Shown: positions 39,511 through 50,496 of the stretch, piece after piece
Numbering within the stretch: position 1 is the stretch's first letter
How the letters are laid out: each line of letters begins with the position of its first letter
NCBI GenBank assembly: GCA_022577435.1
Contig: JAKOON010000027.1
Location: 148,729-212,728 of the forward strand
DNA length: 64,000 bases
Source of the DNA: Embiotoca jacksoni
Taxonomy: Eukaryota; Chordata; Actinopteri; Embiotocidae
Reading direction: 5' to 3'
Program-made: the position numbers and the translations under genes
Notes under the pieces: generated by a model
Seen by the model: only the letters and a program-made list of their open reading frames with translations
The model's database searches: none
Told to the model about the DNA's origin: nothing

Positions 39511-39588
<78 letters not shown>

Positions 39589-39865
39589 ATTAATAAACTG
39601 TCTGAAAAAAATTATGAATTCAACTTTTAAAAATATCTGGGAAAATATCTATAAAGTTGTAATATAATTACCAAAAATGTTTAAAAAAAAAATTGAAATA
39701 TTTAATTCTTGAAATTATTCATGAAATAGTTCTAAAAAATAAAATCAATATTTTAAAAAGTTTCTGAGAATTCTTCACAAACGGTCATAGAAACAAAGAA
39801 TGTCTGAGAATATGAAGTTAATGAAAAATATCAATAAAAAAAAAATTTCAATAATAAAATCAAAG

Positions 39866-39919
<54 letters not shown>

Positions 39920-40126
39920 GTGTGTGCGTGTGTGTGCTGACCGTGTGTGTGTTGTTGATCTGAACAGTCACGTCCGTCATGTTGACCCACTGATGAGCTG
40001 AATGAATGAAGCCTGTCACCTCCTCAACCGCGTTTCTATACAGATCCTACAGGGGGCAGCAACATACACACAGGCAGGTTTACGTCACTCCTGAGGACTC
40101 TGGCATCAATCCTCCACTGATGGATG

Positions 40127-40166
<40 letters not shown>

Positions 40167-40334
40167 GGTACCTTGGCCTTCATGTAGATTTTGTGTCCGA
40201 TGATCTTCGTGCTGTCGAACATGTCGTCACCGGGTCCGAACGCCTGACACATCTTCGTCTGACAGACACACTTCCTGTTTACTGTCTGCTCATTATAACG
40301 TGTGTGTGTGTGTGTGCGTGTGTGCGTGCGTGTG

Positions 40335-40399
<65 letters not shown>

Positions 40400-40551
40400 A
40401 CCCCTCCCACAGGACAGGAGCTGTTCAGGTAGTCACAGGGCCGCCCGGTGTTCACACAGTGAGGTCCTCTGGTGTTCGGACTGACGTCTCCAAGGTTACT
40501 GGAGGAGAACCCAGCGACGAAGCCTCCCTGAGACACACAGACACACACACA

Positions 40552-40603
<52 letters not shown>

Positions 40604-42906
40604 CGCACACACACACGCACGCACACACGCACGCACACACACACACACACACTTTAGCCGACAGTGAACACAGCCCTGAGAACATCTCCAGCTGATGATG
40701 ACGGTGTCACCTGTCCAGGTAGGTCTCCGGGGTTCTTGTCCTGCTCCAGCAGGTAGGAGGCGTGGCCCATGTTGTCGCTGCTCACCATGCGGTTGGTGTA
40801 GTTCATGCTGACGGCGTGGACGGCGAACCAGCTGAGGAGGGAGGAAGGTCAAAGGTCAAAGTTTCACCTACAACGGGCGGTGGAAGCAGAAGATTGAAGT
40901 TTCCTACCAGACCATGTTGTTGTTATTACTGTTGTTATTGTTATTATTATTGTTGTCAATTCAGTTCATTGTATTTTGAGTGTAGTATCACCACATGGTC
41001 ATAATATACTTAAAAGACAGAAAAACACCATTCAAAAGTACAAATATCAGGGAAAACAGTTTTTATCATTATTGTTATTGCTGTTATTGTTGTTGCTGAA
41101 GGGCAGCGTTCTCTTCAGCTCAGTGTGGTTCTACCTGAGCATCCCGATCCCGTCTCCGTCCAGATCGGTGAACTTCAGCACCGTCACCTGTCTGTCTGTG
41201 TTCCACTTGTACCTGAACAGATCAATAACTGATCAATAATACTGATCAATAATACTAATCAATAACTGATCAATAATACTGATCAATAACTGATCAATAA
41301 TACTGATCAATAATACTGATCAATAATACTAATCAATAACTGATCAATAATACTGATCAATAACTGATCAATAATACTGATCAATAATACTAATCAATAA
41401 TTGATCAATAATACTGATCAATAATACTAATCAATAACTGATCAATAATACTGATCAATAATACTAATCAATAACTGATCAATAATACTGATCAATAACT
41501 GATCAATAATACTGATCAATAATACTGATCAATAATACTGATCAATAATACTGATCAATAATACTGATCAATAACTGATCAATAATACTGATCAATAATA
41601 CTAATCAATAACTGATCAATAATACTGATCAATAATACTAATCTATAACTGATCAATAACTGATCAATAATACTGATCAATAATACTAATCAATAACTGA
41701 TCAATAATACTGATCAATAATACTAATCAATAATTGATCAATGATACTGATCAATAATACTAATCAATAACTGATCAATAATTGATCAATAATACTGATC
41801 AATAATACTGATCAATAATACTAATCAATAACTGATCAATAATACTAATCAATAACTGATCAATTATTGATCAATAATACTGATCAATAATGCTAATCAA
41901 TAATTGATCAATAATACTGATCAATAATACTAATCAATAACTGATCAATTATTGATCAATAATACTGATCAATAATACTAATCAATAACTGATCAATAAT
42001 ACTAATCAATAACTGATCAATAATTGATCAATAATACTGATCAATAATGCTAATCAATAACTGATCAATAATACTGATCAATAATACTAATCAATAACTG
42101 ATCAATTATTGATCAATAATACTGATCAATAATACTAATCAATAACTGATCAATAGTTGATCAATAACTGATCAATAATACTAATCAATAGTTGATCAAT
42201 AACTGATCAATAATACTAATCAATAATTGATCAATAATACTGATCAATAATACTAATCAATAACTGATCAATAATACTGATCAATAATACTAATCAATAA
42301 CTGATCAATAATGTGTTTGTATAATCTAACATGTTAAATGCAGATAAAGCCACTTATGACTTCACGGTTTACAGAGTTTAAATATTCAGTCAGAGGCCCC
42401 GCCCCCTGATTCCGAGGCTCCGCCCCCTCCGTGTCCGTCACCTGATCCTCTCTTCTTCAGGGTTGTTCAGGTACGAGTGAGGACTTCTGTTCAGGCTGCT
42501 GTCGTCCAGCTCTCCGCTGCTCCGGTAGATCCGGCCGGGCCTCATGTTCCGGTGGGCTCGGTCTATACTCTGGAGACACGGCACATCAGCGGCACCGACC
42601 CGTAGAGGGTCCTCGCCCCTCAGATTGACCCACAGTTACCATGGAAACACCCTCGGTAACACACACACCCACCTGGACAATGCCGTTGACCAGCGGCTCC
42701 ACCGACGCCCTGATGTAACCTTTGCTGCTGATCATGAACAGCGTGTACTGGAAGTATCCAGCTGGACCGCTGTGGGTATGAGAACCACTTAGAACCACGT
42801 TCTCCTCACGGTACTCATCCCCGTACTTCACCTGCAGGGCCTGCAGAACCTGCACACACACACATACACACACAGACACACACACACACAGACACACACA
42901 CACACA

Positions 42907-42967
<61 letters not shown>

Positions 42968-43023
42968 ACACACACACAGACAGACACACACACACAGACA
43001 CACACATACATACACACACACAG

Positions 43024-43057
<34 letters not shown>

Positions 43058-43058
43058 A

Positions 43059-43107
<49 letters not shown>

Positions 43108-43159
43108 ACACACACACACAGACAGACACACACACACAGACACACACATACAGACACAG

Positions 43160-43193
<34 letters not shown>

Positions 43194-43233
43194 ACACACA
43201 CACACAGACACACACACACACAGACAGACACAC

Positions 43234-43303
<70 letters not shown>

Positions 43304-43321
43304 ACACACACACACAGACAG

Positions 43322-43353
<32 letters not shown>

Positions 43354-43377
43354 ACACATACAGACACACACACACAG

Positions 43378-43411
<34 letters not shown>

Positions 43412-43447
43412 AGACACACACATACACACACACACACACACAGACAG

Positions 43448-43478
<31 letters not shown>

Positions 43479-43509
43479 GACACACACACACACACACACA
43501 CAGACACAC

Positions 43510-43549
<40 letters not shown>

Positions 43550-44486
43550 TTTTAAAGATCATTTGGATAGAGTAAACACACTTCCAGACCTTCTCCTGGT
43601 TGTTTTTTACCTCCAGTCGCAGCCTCTGTGATATCATTCCTACGTCTGCGGTGACGAACACGACTCTCCGCCTCCCGTCGTCGATGATGAACGCCCGGCT
43701 GTAGAGGCGAGTGTGTATGCCTGCAGCCGTCTGCTGAGGGTTTGCGTAGCCCATCTACACACACACACACACATTAACACAGATACACAACTTAAAAGGG
43801 TTTTGATCCTGTATCTGATCACATTTAGTGGAACTGTCCCTTTAAGGCAGCAGAACTGTGTGTGAGCAGCTGCTGTCTGCAGTGCATCATGGGTAATCTG
43901 ACAAACATCACTGATCACTGTGTTCTGAAGAAAACTTAAAATCAGACAGATTCTCAAGAGACTTCTGAACTGAAGTTTGGGCCTCCTCGGTCTCCCGTGT
44001 GGACCTCCAGGACTTCTGTTCACCTCCTTCAGCGTTGGTGTCGGGGGGTTTTGGTACTGACCAGCGGGATCTCAGCTGGCGGTCCGGTGCAGTCAGCCCG
44101 GCCCACCCCGATCAGGTAAGGTTTGTGCTGAGGGTCCGGACTGGGAGGAAGAGTTGGTTCTGGACCTGACCGGACATCAGAGACAGGAAGCAGTGCTTTT
44201 AAAGGACGATGTCGCTGCTCTTCCACAAACAAACTGATGTAAACACTGAGTGTAAAATCATAAAGACGAACATAAAGAAAAAGTCCGGTTCTGTTCATCT
44301 CCTCTCAGATTTGAAGGAGGGACGACTTTCAGCGGCGTAAGATTCCGATTCCTAACCTGTGCATGTTTGACCGGTGGCCGTCAGTACGACCAGCACCACA
44401 CACACACCCGTCATGAGGAGGAAGAGGACGCAGAGAATCACCTCCAGAGCAGAGAGGCCCAAACACACCGACTTCCTGCCGCCCAT
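34651..44486 (-). CDS. asah2: Neutral ceramidase (20 coding exons), with an apparent frameshift
   Basis: Zinc amidase that cleaves ceramide to sphingosine and fatty acid at the cell surface. Exons (5' to 3'): 44486-44357, 44159-44062, 43754-43611, 42849-42673, 42569-42442, 41212-41135, 40831-40711, 40527-40402, 40258-40172, 40046-39942, 39508-39427, 39308-39193, 39059-38965, 37569-37530, 37400-37301, 36830-36735, 36652-36503, 35994-35938, 35849-35761, 34849-34651; about 738 residues. Seen: signal anchor (residues about 13-38), zinc site SGSHTHSGPAG, second His in WFAVHAVSM (human HP), nucleophile Ser in SSNLGDVSPN, the Glu of VPGEMTTMSGRR, and the Tyr region NVYTHYITTYEEY. The human mucin-like Ser/Thr linker is absent. 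Exon 37400-37301 is 100 nt where 99 is expected: a G9 tract shifts the frame. Confidence 0.95.
35040..35705 (+). mobile_element. 5'-truncated L2-like LINE fragment, antisense to asah2
   Basis: Frame-broken translation shows SWMTNNLLLRNSDKTEVLVL, TAFFYLRNINKIRKILPQ, and KLIHVFVTSRLDYCNSLL. The 3' tail ttggcgctatataaatgaaa is followed by (gaaat)n, typical of fish L2-type elements. It lies in the last asah2 intron (34850-35760) and is defective. Confidence 0.85.
37381..37389 (-). other. asah2: Poly(G)9 tract causing an apparent +1 frameshift in asah2
   Basis: Nine C on the plus strand within the exon 37301-37400. The exon should be 99 nt (phase 0 on both sides). With eight G the reading would align residue for residue with human ASAH2 between MSGRRLREAV and the conserved NVYTHYITTY. 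It is either an assembly homopolymer error or a real lesion or polymorphism. Confidence 0.75.
37573..37659. repeat. (CA)n microsatellite next to an asah2 acceptor
   Basis: About 43 CA units. On the asah2 strand (TG)n runs into ttgcag, the acceptor of the exon ending at 37569. Confidence 0.95.
37810..38235 (+). repeat. Dispersed repeat, copy 2
   Basis: Nearly identical to 2655-3105. It begins gaagtgaccatatttggacg and continues into the amplified array at 38236. It is antisense to asah2, in the intron 37570-38964. Confidence 0.85.
38236..38936. repeat. 20-bp minisatellite grown from the dispersed repeat tail
   Basis: About 35 copies of gttttatatccagtctgta. The single-copy equivalent at the end of copy 1 is tttaatattcagtctgtgag. 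The array ends with gtctgtgggtgaat, matching the end of copy 1, so the unit was amplified in place. Confidence 0.93.
39062..39136. repeat. (CA)n microsatellite next to an asah2 acceptor
   Basis: About 37 CA units. On the coding strand (TG)n precedes tacag of the exon ending at 39059. Confidence 0.95.
39511..39584. repeat. (CA)n microsatellite next to an asah2 acceptor
   Basis: About 37 CA units. On the coding strand (TG)n runs straight into tcag of the exon ending at 39508. Confidence 0.95.
39866..39937. repeat. (GT)n microsatellite next to an asah2 donor
   Basis: About 35 GT units with two GC interruptions, directly downstream (on the minus strand) of the asah2 donor at 39941. Confidence 0.95.
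40126..40167. repeat. (GACA)n tetranucleotide next to an asah2 donor
   Basis: About 10 GACA units. On the asah2 strand this is (CTGT)n, starting 5 bp after the donor of the exon that ends at 40172. Confidence 0.95.
40299..40397. repeat. (GT)n microsatellite next to an asah2 donor
   Basis: About 49 GT units with GC interruptions. On the minus strand it follows the donor ggg|gtaaacaca of the exon 40402-40527. Confidence 0.95.
40536..40651. repeat. (CA)n microsatellite next to an asah2 acceptor
   Basis: About 58 units with GC interruptions. On the minus strand it precedes the acceptor ctcag of the exon ending at 40527. Confidence 0.95.
41214..42310. repeat. 11/13-bp minisatellite (actgatcaata / atactgatcaata)
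   Basis: About 1.1 kb of alternating 11- and 13-bp units, each carrying the palindrome TGATCA (or aatcaa variants). It fills the asah2 intron 41213-42441. Confidence 0.95.
42851..43549. repeat. Compound (CA)n/(CAGA)n microsatellite, 0.7 kb
   Basis: Occupies nearly the entire asah2 intron 42850-43610, with regularly spaced caga and cata interruptions that suggest higher-order duplication. Cys-Val open frames here are artefacts. On the coding strand (TG)n leads into gtgcag of the next exon. Confidence 0.95.
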
Positions 44487-44504
44487 CCTGTCCAACAGCA
44501 GAGA

Positions 44505-45600
44505 CAACACGAGTCAAAACACAGCGAGTCAAAACGCAGCGACTCAAAACACAGCGAGTCAAAACGCAGCGAGTCAAAACGCAGCGAGTCAAAACGCAGC
44601 GACTCAACGCAGCGAGTCAAAACGCAGCGAATCAAAACGCAGCGAGTCAAAACGCAGCGAGTCAAAACGCAGCGAGTCAAAACGCAGCGAATCAAAACGC
44701 AGCGAGTCAAAACGCAGCGAGTCAAAACGCAGCGAGTCAAAACGCAGCGAGTCAAAACGCAGCGACTCAAAACGCAGCGACTCAAAACGCAGCGAGTCAA
44801 AACGCAGCGAGTCAAAACGCAGCGACTCAACGCAGCGAGTCAAAACGCAGCGAATCAAAACGCAGCGAGTCAAAACACGAGTCAACATGAGTCAAAACGC
44901 AGTGAGTCAACACAGCGAATCAAAACACAGCGAGTCAAAACGCAGCAAGTTAAAACACAATGAGTCAAAACACAATGAGTCAAAACACGAGTCAAAACGC
45001 AGTGGGTCAAAACACAAGTCAAAACACAATGAGTCAAAACGCAGCGAGTCAAAACACGAGTCAAAACACAATGAGTCAAAACGCAGCGGGTCAAAACACG
45101 AGTCAAAATACAGTGAGTCAAAACGCAGCGAATCAAAACGCAGCGAGTCAAAACGCAGCGACTCAAAACGCAGCGAGTCAAAACGCAGCGAGTCAAAACG
45201 CAGCGACTCAAAACGCAGCGAGTCAAAACGCAGCGAGTCAAAACGCAGCGAGTCAAAACGCAGCGAATCAAAACGCAGTGAGTCAAAACACGAGTCAACA
45301 TGAGTCAAAACGCAGTGAGTCAACACAGCGAATCAAAACACAGCGAGTCAAAACGCAGCAAGTTAAAACACAATGAGTCAAAACACAATGAGTCAAAACA
45401 CGAGTCAAAACGCAGTGGGTCAAAACACGAGTCAAAACACAATGAGTCAAAACGCAGCGGGTCAAAACACGAGTCAAAATACAGTGAGTCAAAACACGAG
45501 TCAACATGAGTCAAAACACAGTGAGTCAACACAGCAAGTCAAAACACGAGTCAAAACGCAGCAAGTTAAAACACAATGAGTCAAAATGCAGTGGGTCAGA
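44505..45600. repeat. 15-bp minisatellite (gagtcaaaacgcagc) upstream of the asah2 start
   Basis: About 73 units begin within 20 bp of the asah2 ATG region. Variants read tgagtcaaaacacaa and cgagtcaaaacac. A block of about 200 bp recurs with an offset of 413 bp (44883 and 45296). All frames are open over long stretches because the unit is a multiple of three. Confidence 0.95.
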
Positions 45601-45797
45601 ACAAGTCCAAACACAGTTATTAATGATCAAACAAAACTTTTGTAATAATATATATATATTTTTTTAAATTGTAAAATAATTATATCAAACTGCATCTTTT
45701 CAATCAAAATCATAGATTTCTTAGAGGACCTCCACCACATACCTGAGTCCTCCACACTCATAGAAACACACAGACACAGACTGGATCTGAGGTCCTT

Positions 45798-45905
45798 GAA
45801 CCTAGAGCCTAGAACCTAGAACCTGGAACCTGAAACCTGAAACCTGAAACCTGGAACCTAAAACCTAAAACCTAAAACCTGGAACCTGGAACCTGGAACC
45901 TGGAC
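45798..45905. repeat. 10-bp minisatellite (ctggaacctg / ctagaaccta)
   Basis: About 11 units of gaacctggaa-type repeat in the asah2 upstream region. The segment 45600-46050 otherwise shows no coding exon. It may hold a non-coding first exon of asah2, but nothing proves it. Confidence 0.85.
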
Positions 45906-46045
45906 TCCAGAGTCCTGAAGAAGACCTGAAGAGACGAAGGACCAGAACCTGCAGTGAGACAACAGGACGCTGCTCACCTGTCTGACAGGTGCGTTTCCTC
46001 ATCCAGCTGTTATCTACCTGATAAACAGGTACACACTCCAAAGGT

Positions 46046-46046
<1 letters not shown>

Positions 46047-46131
<85 letters not shown>
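46047..46131. repeat. (CA)n microsatellite
   Basis: About 42 CA units in the asah2-slc16a12 intergenic region. Confidence 0.95.
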
Positions 46132-46133
<2 letters not shown>

Positions 46134-46289
46134 TCGGAATCTGATCACAGATAAAAAAAAAAAAAAAATCACAATAAAAGCTCATTCTGTTCTCGACCTT
46201 GAACCCACCTCAATTTACAGCTTTTGACCACATAATCTTCATCAGGAGGCGGAGCCACATTAAATGATCTTCATCAGGAGGCAGCGTGG

Positions 46290-49075
46290 TCACACCTGCA
46301 GACACCTGTAGACACCTGCAGACACCTGTAGACACCCGCAGAGACACCTGTAGACACCTGCAGACACCTGTAGACACACCTGTAGACACCTGCAGACACC
46401 TGTAGATACCTGTAGACACACTTGTAGACACCTGCAGACACCTGCAGACACCTGTAGATACCTGTAGACACACTTGTAGACACCTGCAGACACCTGCAGA
46501 CACGTGTGGACACCTGCAGACACCTGCAGACACCTGTGGACACCTGCAGACACACCTGTAGACACCTGCAGATACACCTGAAGACACCTGCAGACACCTG
46601 TAGACACATCTGTAGACACCTGCAGACACACCTGTAGACACACCTGTAGACACCTGCAGACACCTGTAGACACCTGTAGACACCTGTAGACACACCTGTA
46701 GACACCTGTAGACACCTGCAGACACCTGTAGACACACCTGTAGACACCTGCAGACACCTGTAGACACCTGTAGACACCTGCAGACACCTGCAGACACCTG
46801 TAGACACACCTGTAGACACCTGCAGACACCTGTAGACACACCTGTAGACACCTGCAGACACCTGTAGATACCTGTAGACACACTTGTAGACACACCTGCA
46901 GACACCTGTAGATACCTGTAGACACACTTGTAGACACACCTGCAGACACCTGTAGATACCTGTAGACACACTTGTAGACACCTGCAGACACCTGTAGACA
47001 CACCGGTAGACACCTGCAGACACCTACAGACACCTGTGGACACCTGCAGACACACCTGTAGACACCTGCAGACACCTGTAGACACACCTGAAGACACCTG
47101 CAGACACCTGTAGACACACCTGTAGACACACCTGTAGACACACACGTAGACACCTGCAGACACACCTGTACACAGCTGCAGACACACCTGCAGACACCTG
47201 CAGACACGTGTGGACACCTGCAGACACCTGCAGACACCTGTGGACACCTGCAGACACACCTGTAGACACCTGCAGATACACCTGAAGACACCTGCAGACA
47301 CCTGTAGACACATCTGTAGACACCTGCAGACACACCTGTAGACACACCTGTAGACACCTGCAGACACCTGTAGACACCTGTAGACACCTGTAGACACACC
47401 TGTAGACACCTGTAGACACCTGCAGACACCTGTAGACACACCTGTAGACACCTGCAGACACCTGTAGACACCTGTAGACACCTGCAGACACCTGCAGACA
47501 CCTGTAGACACACCTGTAGACACCTGCAGACACCTGTAGACACACCTGTAGACACCTGCAGACACCTGTAGATACCTGTAGACACACTTGTAGACACACC
47601 TGCAGACACCTGTAGATACCTGTAGACACACTTGTAGACACACCTGCAGACACCTGTAGATACCTGTAGACACACTTGTAGACACCTGCAGACACCTGTA
47701 GACACACCGGTAGACACCTGCAGACACCTACAGACACCTGTGGACACCTGCAGACACACCTGTAGACACCTGCAGACACCTGTAGACACACCTGAAGACA
47801 CCTGCAGACACCTGTAGACACACCTGTAGACACACCTGTAGACACACACGTAGACACCTGCAGACACACCTGTACACAGCTGCAGACACACCTGCAGACA
47901 CCTGCAGACACATGTAGACACAGCTGTAGACACCTGCGGACACCTGCAGACACACCTGTAAACACCTGCAGACACCTGTAGACACACCTGTAGACACCTG
48001 CAGACACCTGTAGACACCTGTAGACACCTGCAGACACCTGCAGACACCTGTAGACACACCTGTAGACACCTGCAGACACCTGTAGACACACCTGTAGACA
48101 CCTGCAGACACCTGTAGATACCTGTAGACACACTTGTAGACACACCTGCAGACACCTGTAGATACCTGTAGACACACTTGTAGACACACCTGCAGACACC
48201 TGTAGATACCTGTAGACACACTTGTAGACACCTGCAGACACCTGTAGACACACCGGTAGACACCTGCAGACACCTACAGACACCTGTGGACACCTGCAGA
48301 CACACCTGTAGACACCTGCAGACACCTGTAGACACACCTGAAGACACCTGCAGACACCTGTAGACACACCTGTAGACACACCTGTAGACACACACGTAGA
48401 CACCTGCAGACACACCTGTACACAGCTGCAGACACACCTGCAGACACCTGCAGACACATGTAGACACAGCTGTAGACACCTGCGGACACCTGCAGACACA
48501 CCTGTAAACACCTGCAGACACACCTGTAGACACACCTGTGGACACCTGCAGATACACCTGAAGACACCTGCAGACACCTGTAGACACACCTGTAGACACC
48601 TGCAGACACACCTGTACACAGCTGCAGACACACCTGCAGACACCTGCAGACACATGTAGACACAGCTGGAGACACCTGTAGACACCTGCAGACACACCTG
48701 TAGACACCTGTAGACACCTGCGGACACCTGCAGACACACCTGTAGACACCTGCAGACACACCTGTAGACACACCTGTGGACACCTGCAGATACACCTGAA
48801 GACACCTGCAGACACCTGTAGACACACCTGTAGACACCTGCAGACACACCTGTAGACACACCTGTCGACACCTGCAGACACCTGTAGACACACCTGTAGA
48901 CACACACGTAGACACCTGCAGACACACCTGTACACACCTGCAGACACCTGCAGACACACCAGTACACAGCTGCAGACACACCTGCAGACACCTGCAGACA
49001 CATGTAGACACAGCTGTAGACACCTGTAGACACACCTGTAGACACACCTGTGGACACCTGCAGACACCTGTAGAC
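46290..49075. repeat. 10/12-bp minisatellite (acacctgcag / acacctgtag), 2.8 kb
   Basis: About 270 units alternating ctgcagacac and ctgtagacac with extra ac dinucleotides. Higher-order blocks recur; for example caccggtaga occurs at 47001, 47705 and 48251. Every unit contains CACCTG (E-box, CAGGTG on the other strand). The minus-strand frame of more than 900 codons is a composition artefact. Confidence 0.97.
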
Positions 49076-50268
49076 ATTGTCATTGTAGATGTAGATATTA
49101 TTGTCGATATTGATCAGAGATCAGAGATCAGAACTTCAGAAAGAAAAACGCTGAAAATTTGAGAAACACATTGAGCAGAAGGAGACTGCCGATCAATAAA
49201 CTGATCAATAAGAGATCAAAACAGGAAATCTATAAACAAAACAAACAAACAAACCAAATAGATCTTATTTTAAAATTTAAAAGTGACATTTAAAATTCTG
49301 AAAACATAACTTTACTATTTTTATTGTTTGATTTATTGGTCTTGGTTCTGGTTCTGGTCCTGGTCCTAGTCTGAACTGCTGTCTCACGCGCTGTAAACAC
49401 CTCGGGACATAAATAAACATACGGGGAGCTCTGGTTTCCGGTCGGACCCGTCTGACTGGTTGTGCTTCTTTTTTACACCTGATGCGGTGCTCCCCCAGCA
49501 GAACCCGCCCCGCCTGCCCGGGCCAGGGGAGGTGTGGGTGTATGAACGGAGCAACCCCTTTGGCAGCAGCACGTGTTGTTGACGCAGGCTCCGGATCTCA
49601 GACAGTCAGACATCAGGGGGCGGACGGAGGAGAAATCAAACGCTTCTGCGGGTCTGGGGGCGTTCGGTTAGTCCCCGCTCCCCCCGGAGGTCCCTGGTTA
49701 ATGATTGCGGGTCAGCTGGTCACTTATTGACTGAAGCCGGCGGGACTCTACTGTCACTCTACCGTCACTCAACTGTCACTATACCGGGACTCTACTGTCA
49801 CTCTACCGTCACTCAACTGTCACTATACCGGGACTCTACTGTCACTCAACTGGGACTCAACTGTCACTATACCGGGACTCTACTGTCACTCTACTGTCAC
49901 TCAACTGTCACTATACCGGGACTCTACTGTCACTCTACTGGGACTCTACTGCAGGTCCGTCAGCGCCGCCAGGAGGGAGGAGACGGAGGAACTTTATCAA
50001 CTTTGTTCTTTAACTTTTAAACTCCTTCTCTCCTTCTCCTGATCTCTGCTGCTCAGCTCCGCCCGGCTGGACGCCTCCTCGAGCCGGAGGAGGACTGAGT
50101 GAGTCCGCCGGGAGCTTCTTAAATTCACTGTTTTGTGAACGGACTTCTGACTGGCCTTCATGACGGACCCATCACCCATCACACACTAACTGGGACCGGA
50201 CCTCTTCAGGACCTGCACCGGGACCGGGACCACTGACTGGGTCAGGGAGTCTACCTCAGTCTGCTGCA
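49076..50268 (+). promoter_or_regulatory. slc16a12: Probable promoter and 5' UTR of slc16a12
   Basis: The only non-array part of the asah2-slc16a12 gap. It is GC- and CpG-rich at 49430-49700, with a GC box cccgcccc at 49504-49511. It includes a small minisatellite and a GC-rich leader up to the ATG. The transcription start is not determinable. Confidence 0.45.
49737..49950. repeat. Minisatellite of gggactctactgtcactcta units
   Basis: 10-11-bp units (ctactgtcac, ctaccgtcac, ataccgggac) in the slc16a12 upstream region or 5' UTR. Confidence 0.9.
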
Positions 50269-50446
50269 ATGTCTGCTGGGAAACATCCGAGGTTCGGGGT
50301 GTCCCCCCCGGACGGCGGGTGGGGCTGGGTGGTCGTCGGATGCTGCTTCATGGTGACGGTGTGCACGCGAGCGGTGACCAGGTAACACGCGCACGTTGAT
50401 CTATATGTCTTTGTGAGGATCCTCATGAGAAGACCTGATTGTTAGG

Positions 50447-50496
<50 letters not shown>

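Noticed and set aside
42586..43754. Minus-strand frames of poly Cys-Val around the asah2 exons
   Set aside because: Real exons (42673-42849, 43611-43754) are embedded, but the Cys-Val part is the intronic CA microsatellite.
44367..45579. Frames rich in SESKR / SQNAA / CVLTR upstream of asah2
   Set aside because: A 15-bp repeat keeps any frame open. The same array is open in several frames on both strands, so there is no coding evidence.
46290..49067. Minus-strand open frame of 925 codons (CRCLQVSTGVYRC-type repeats)
   Set aside because: It is the translation of a 10/12-bp minisatellite. All three minus frames are open because the unit lacks stop trinucleotides on that strand. There is no domain, no splice structure and no composition typical of a protein gene.
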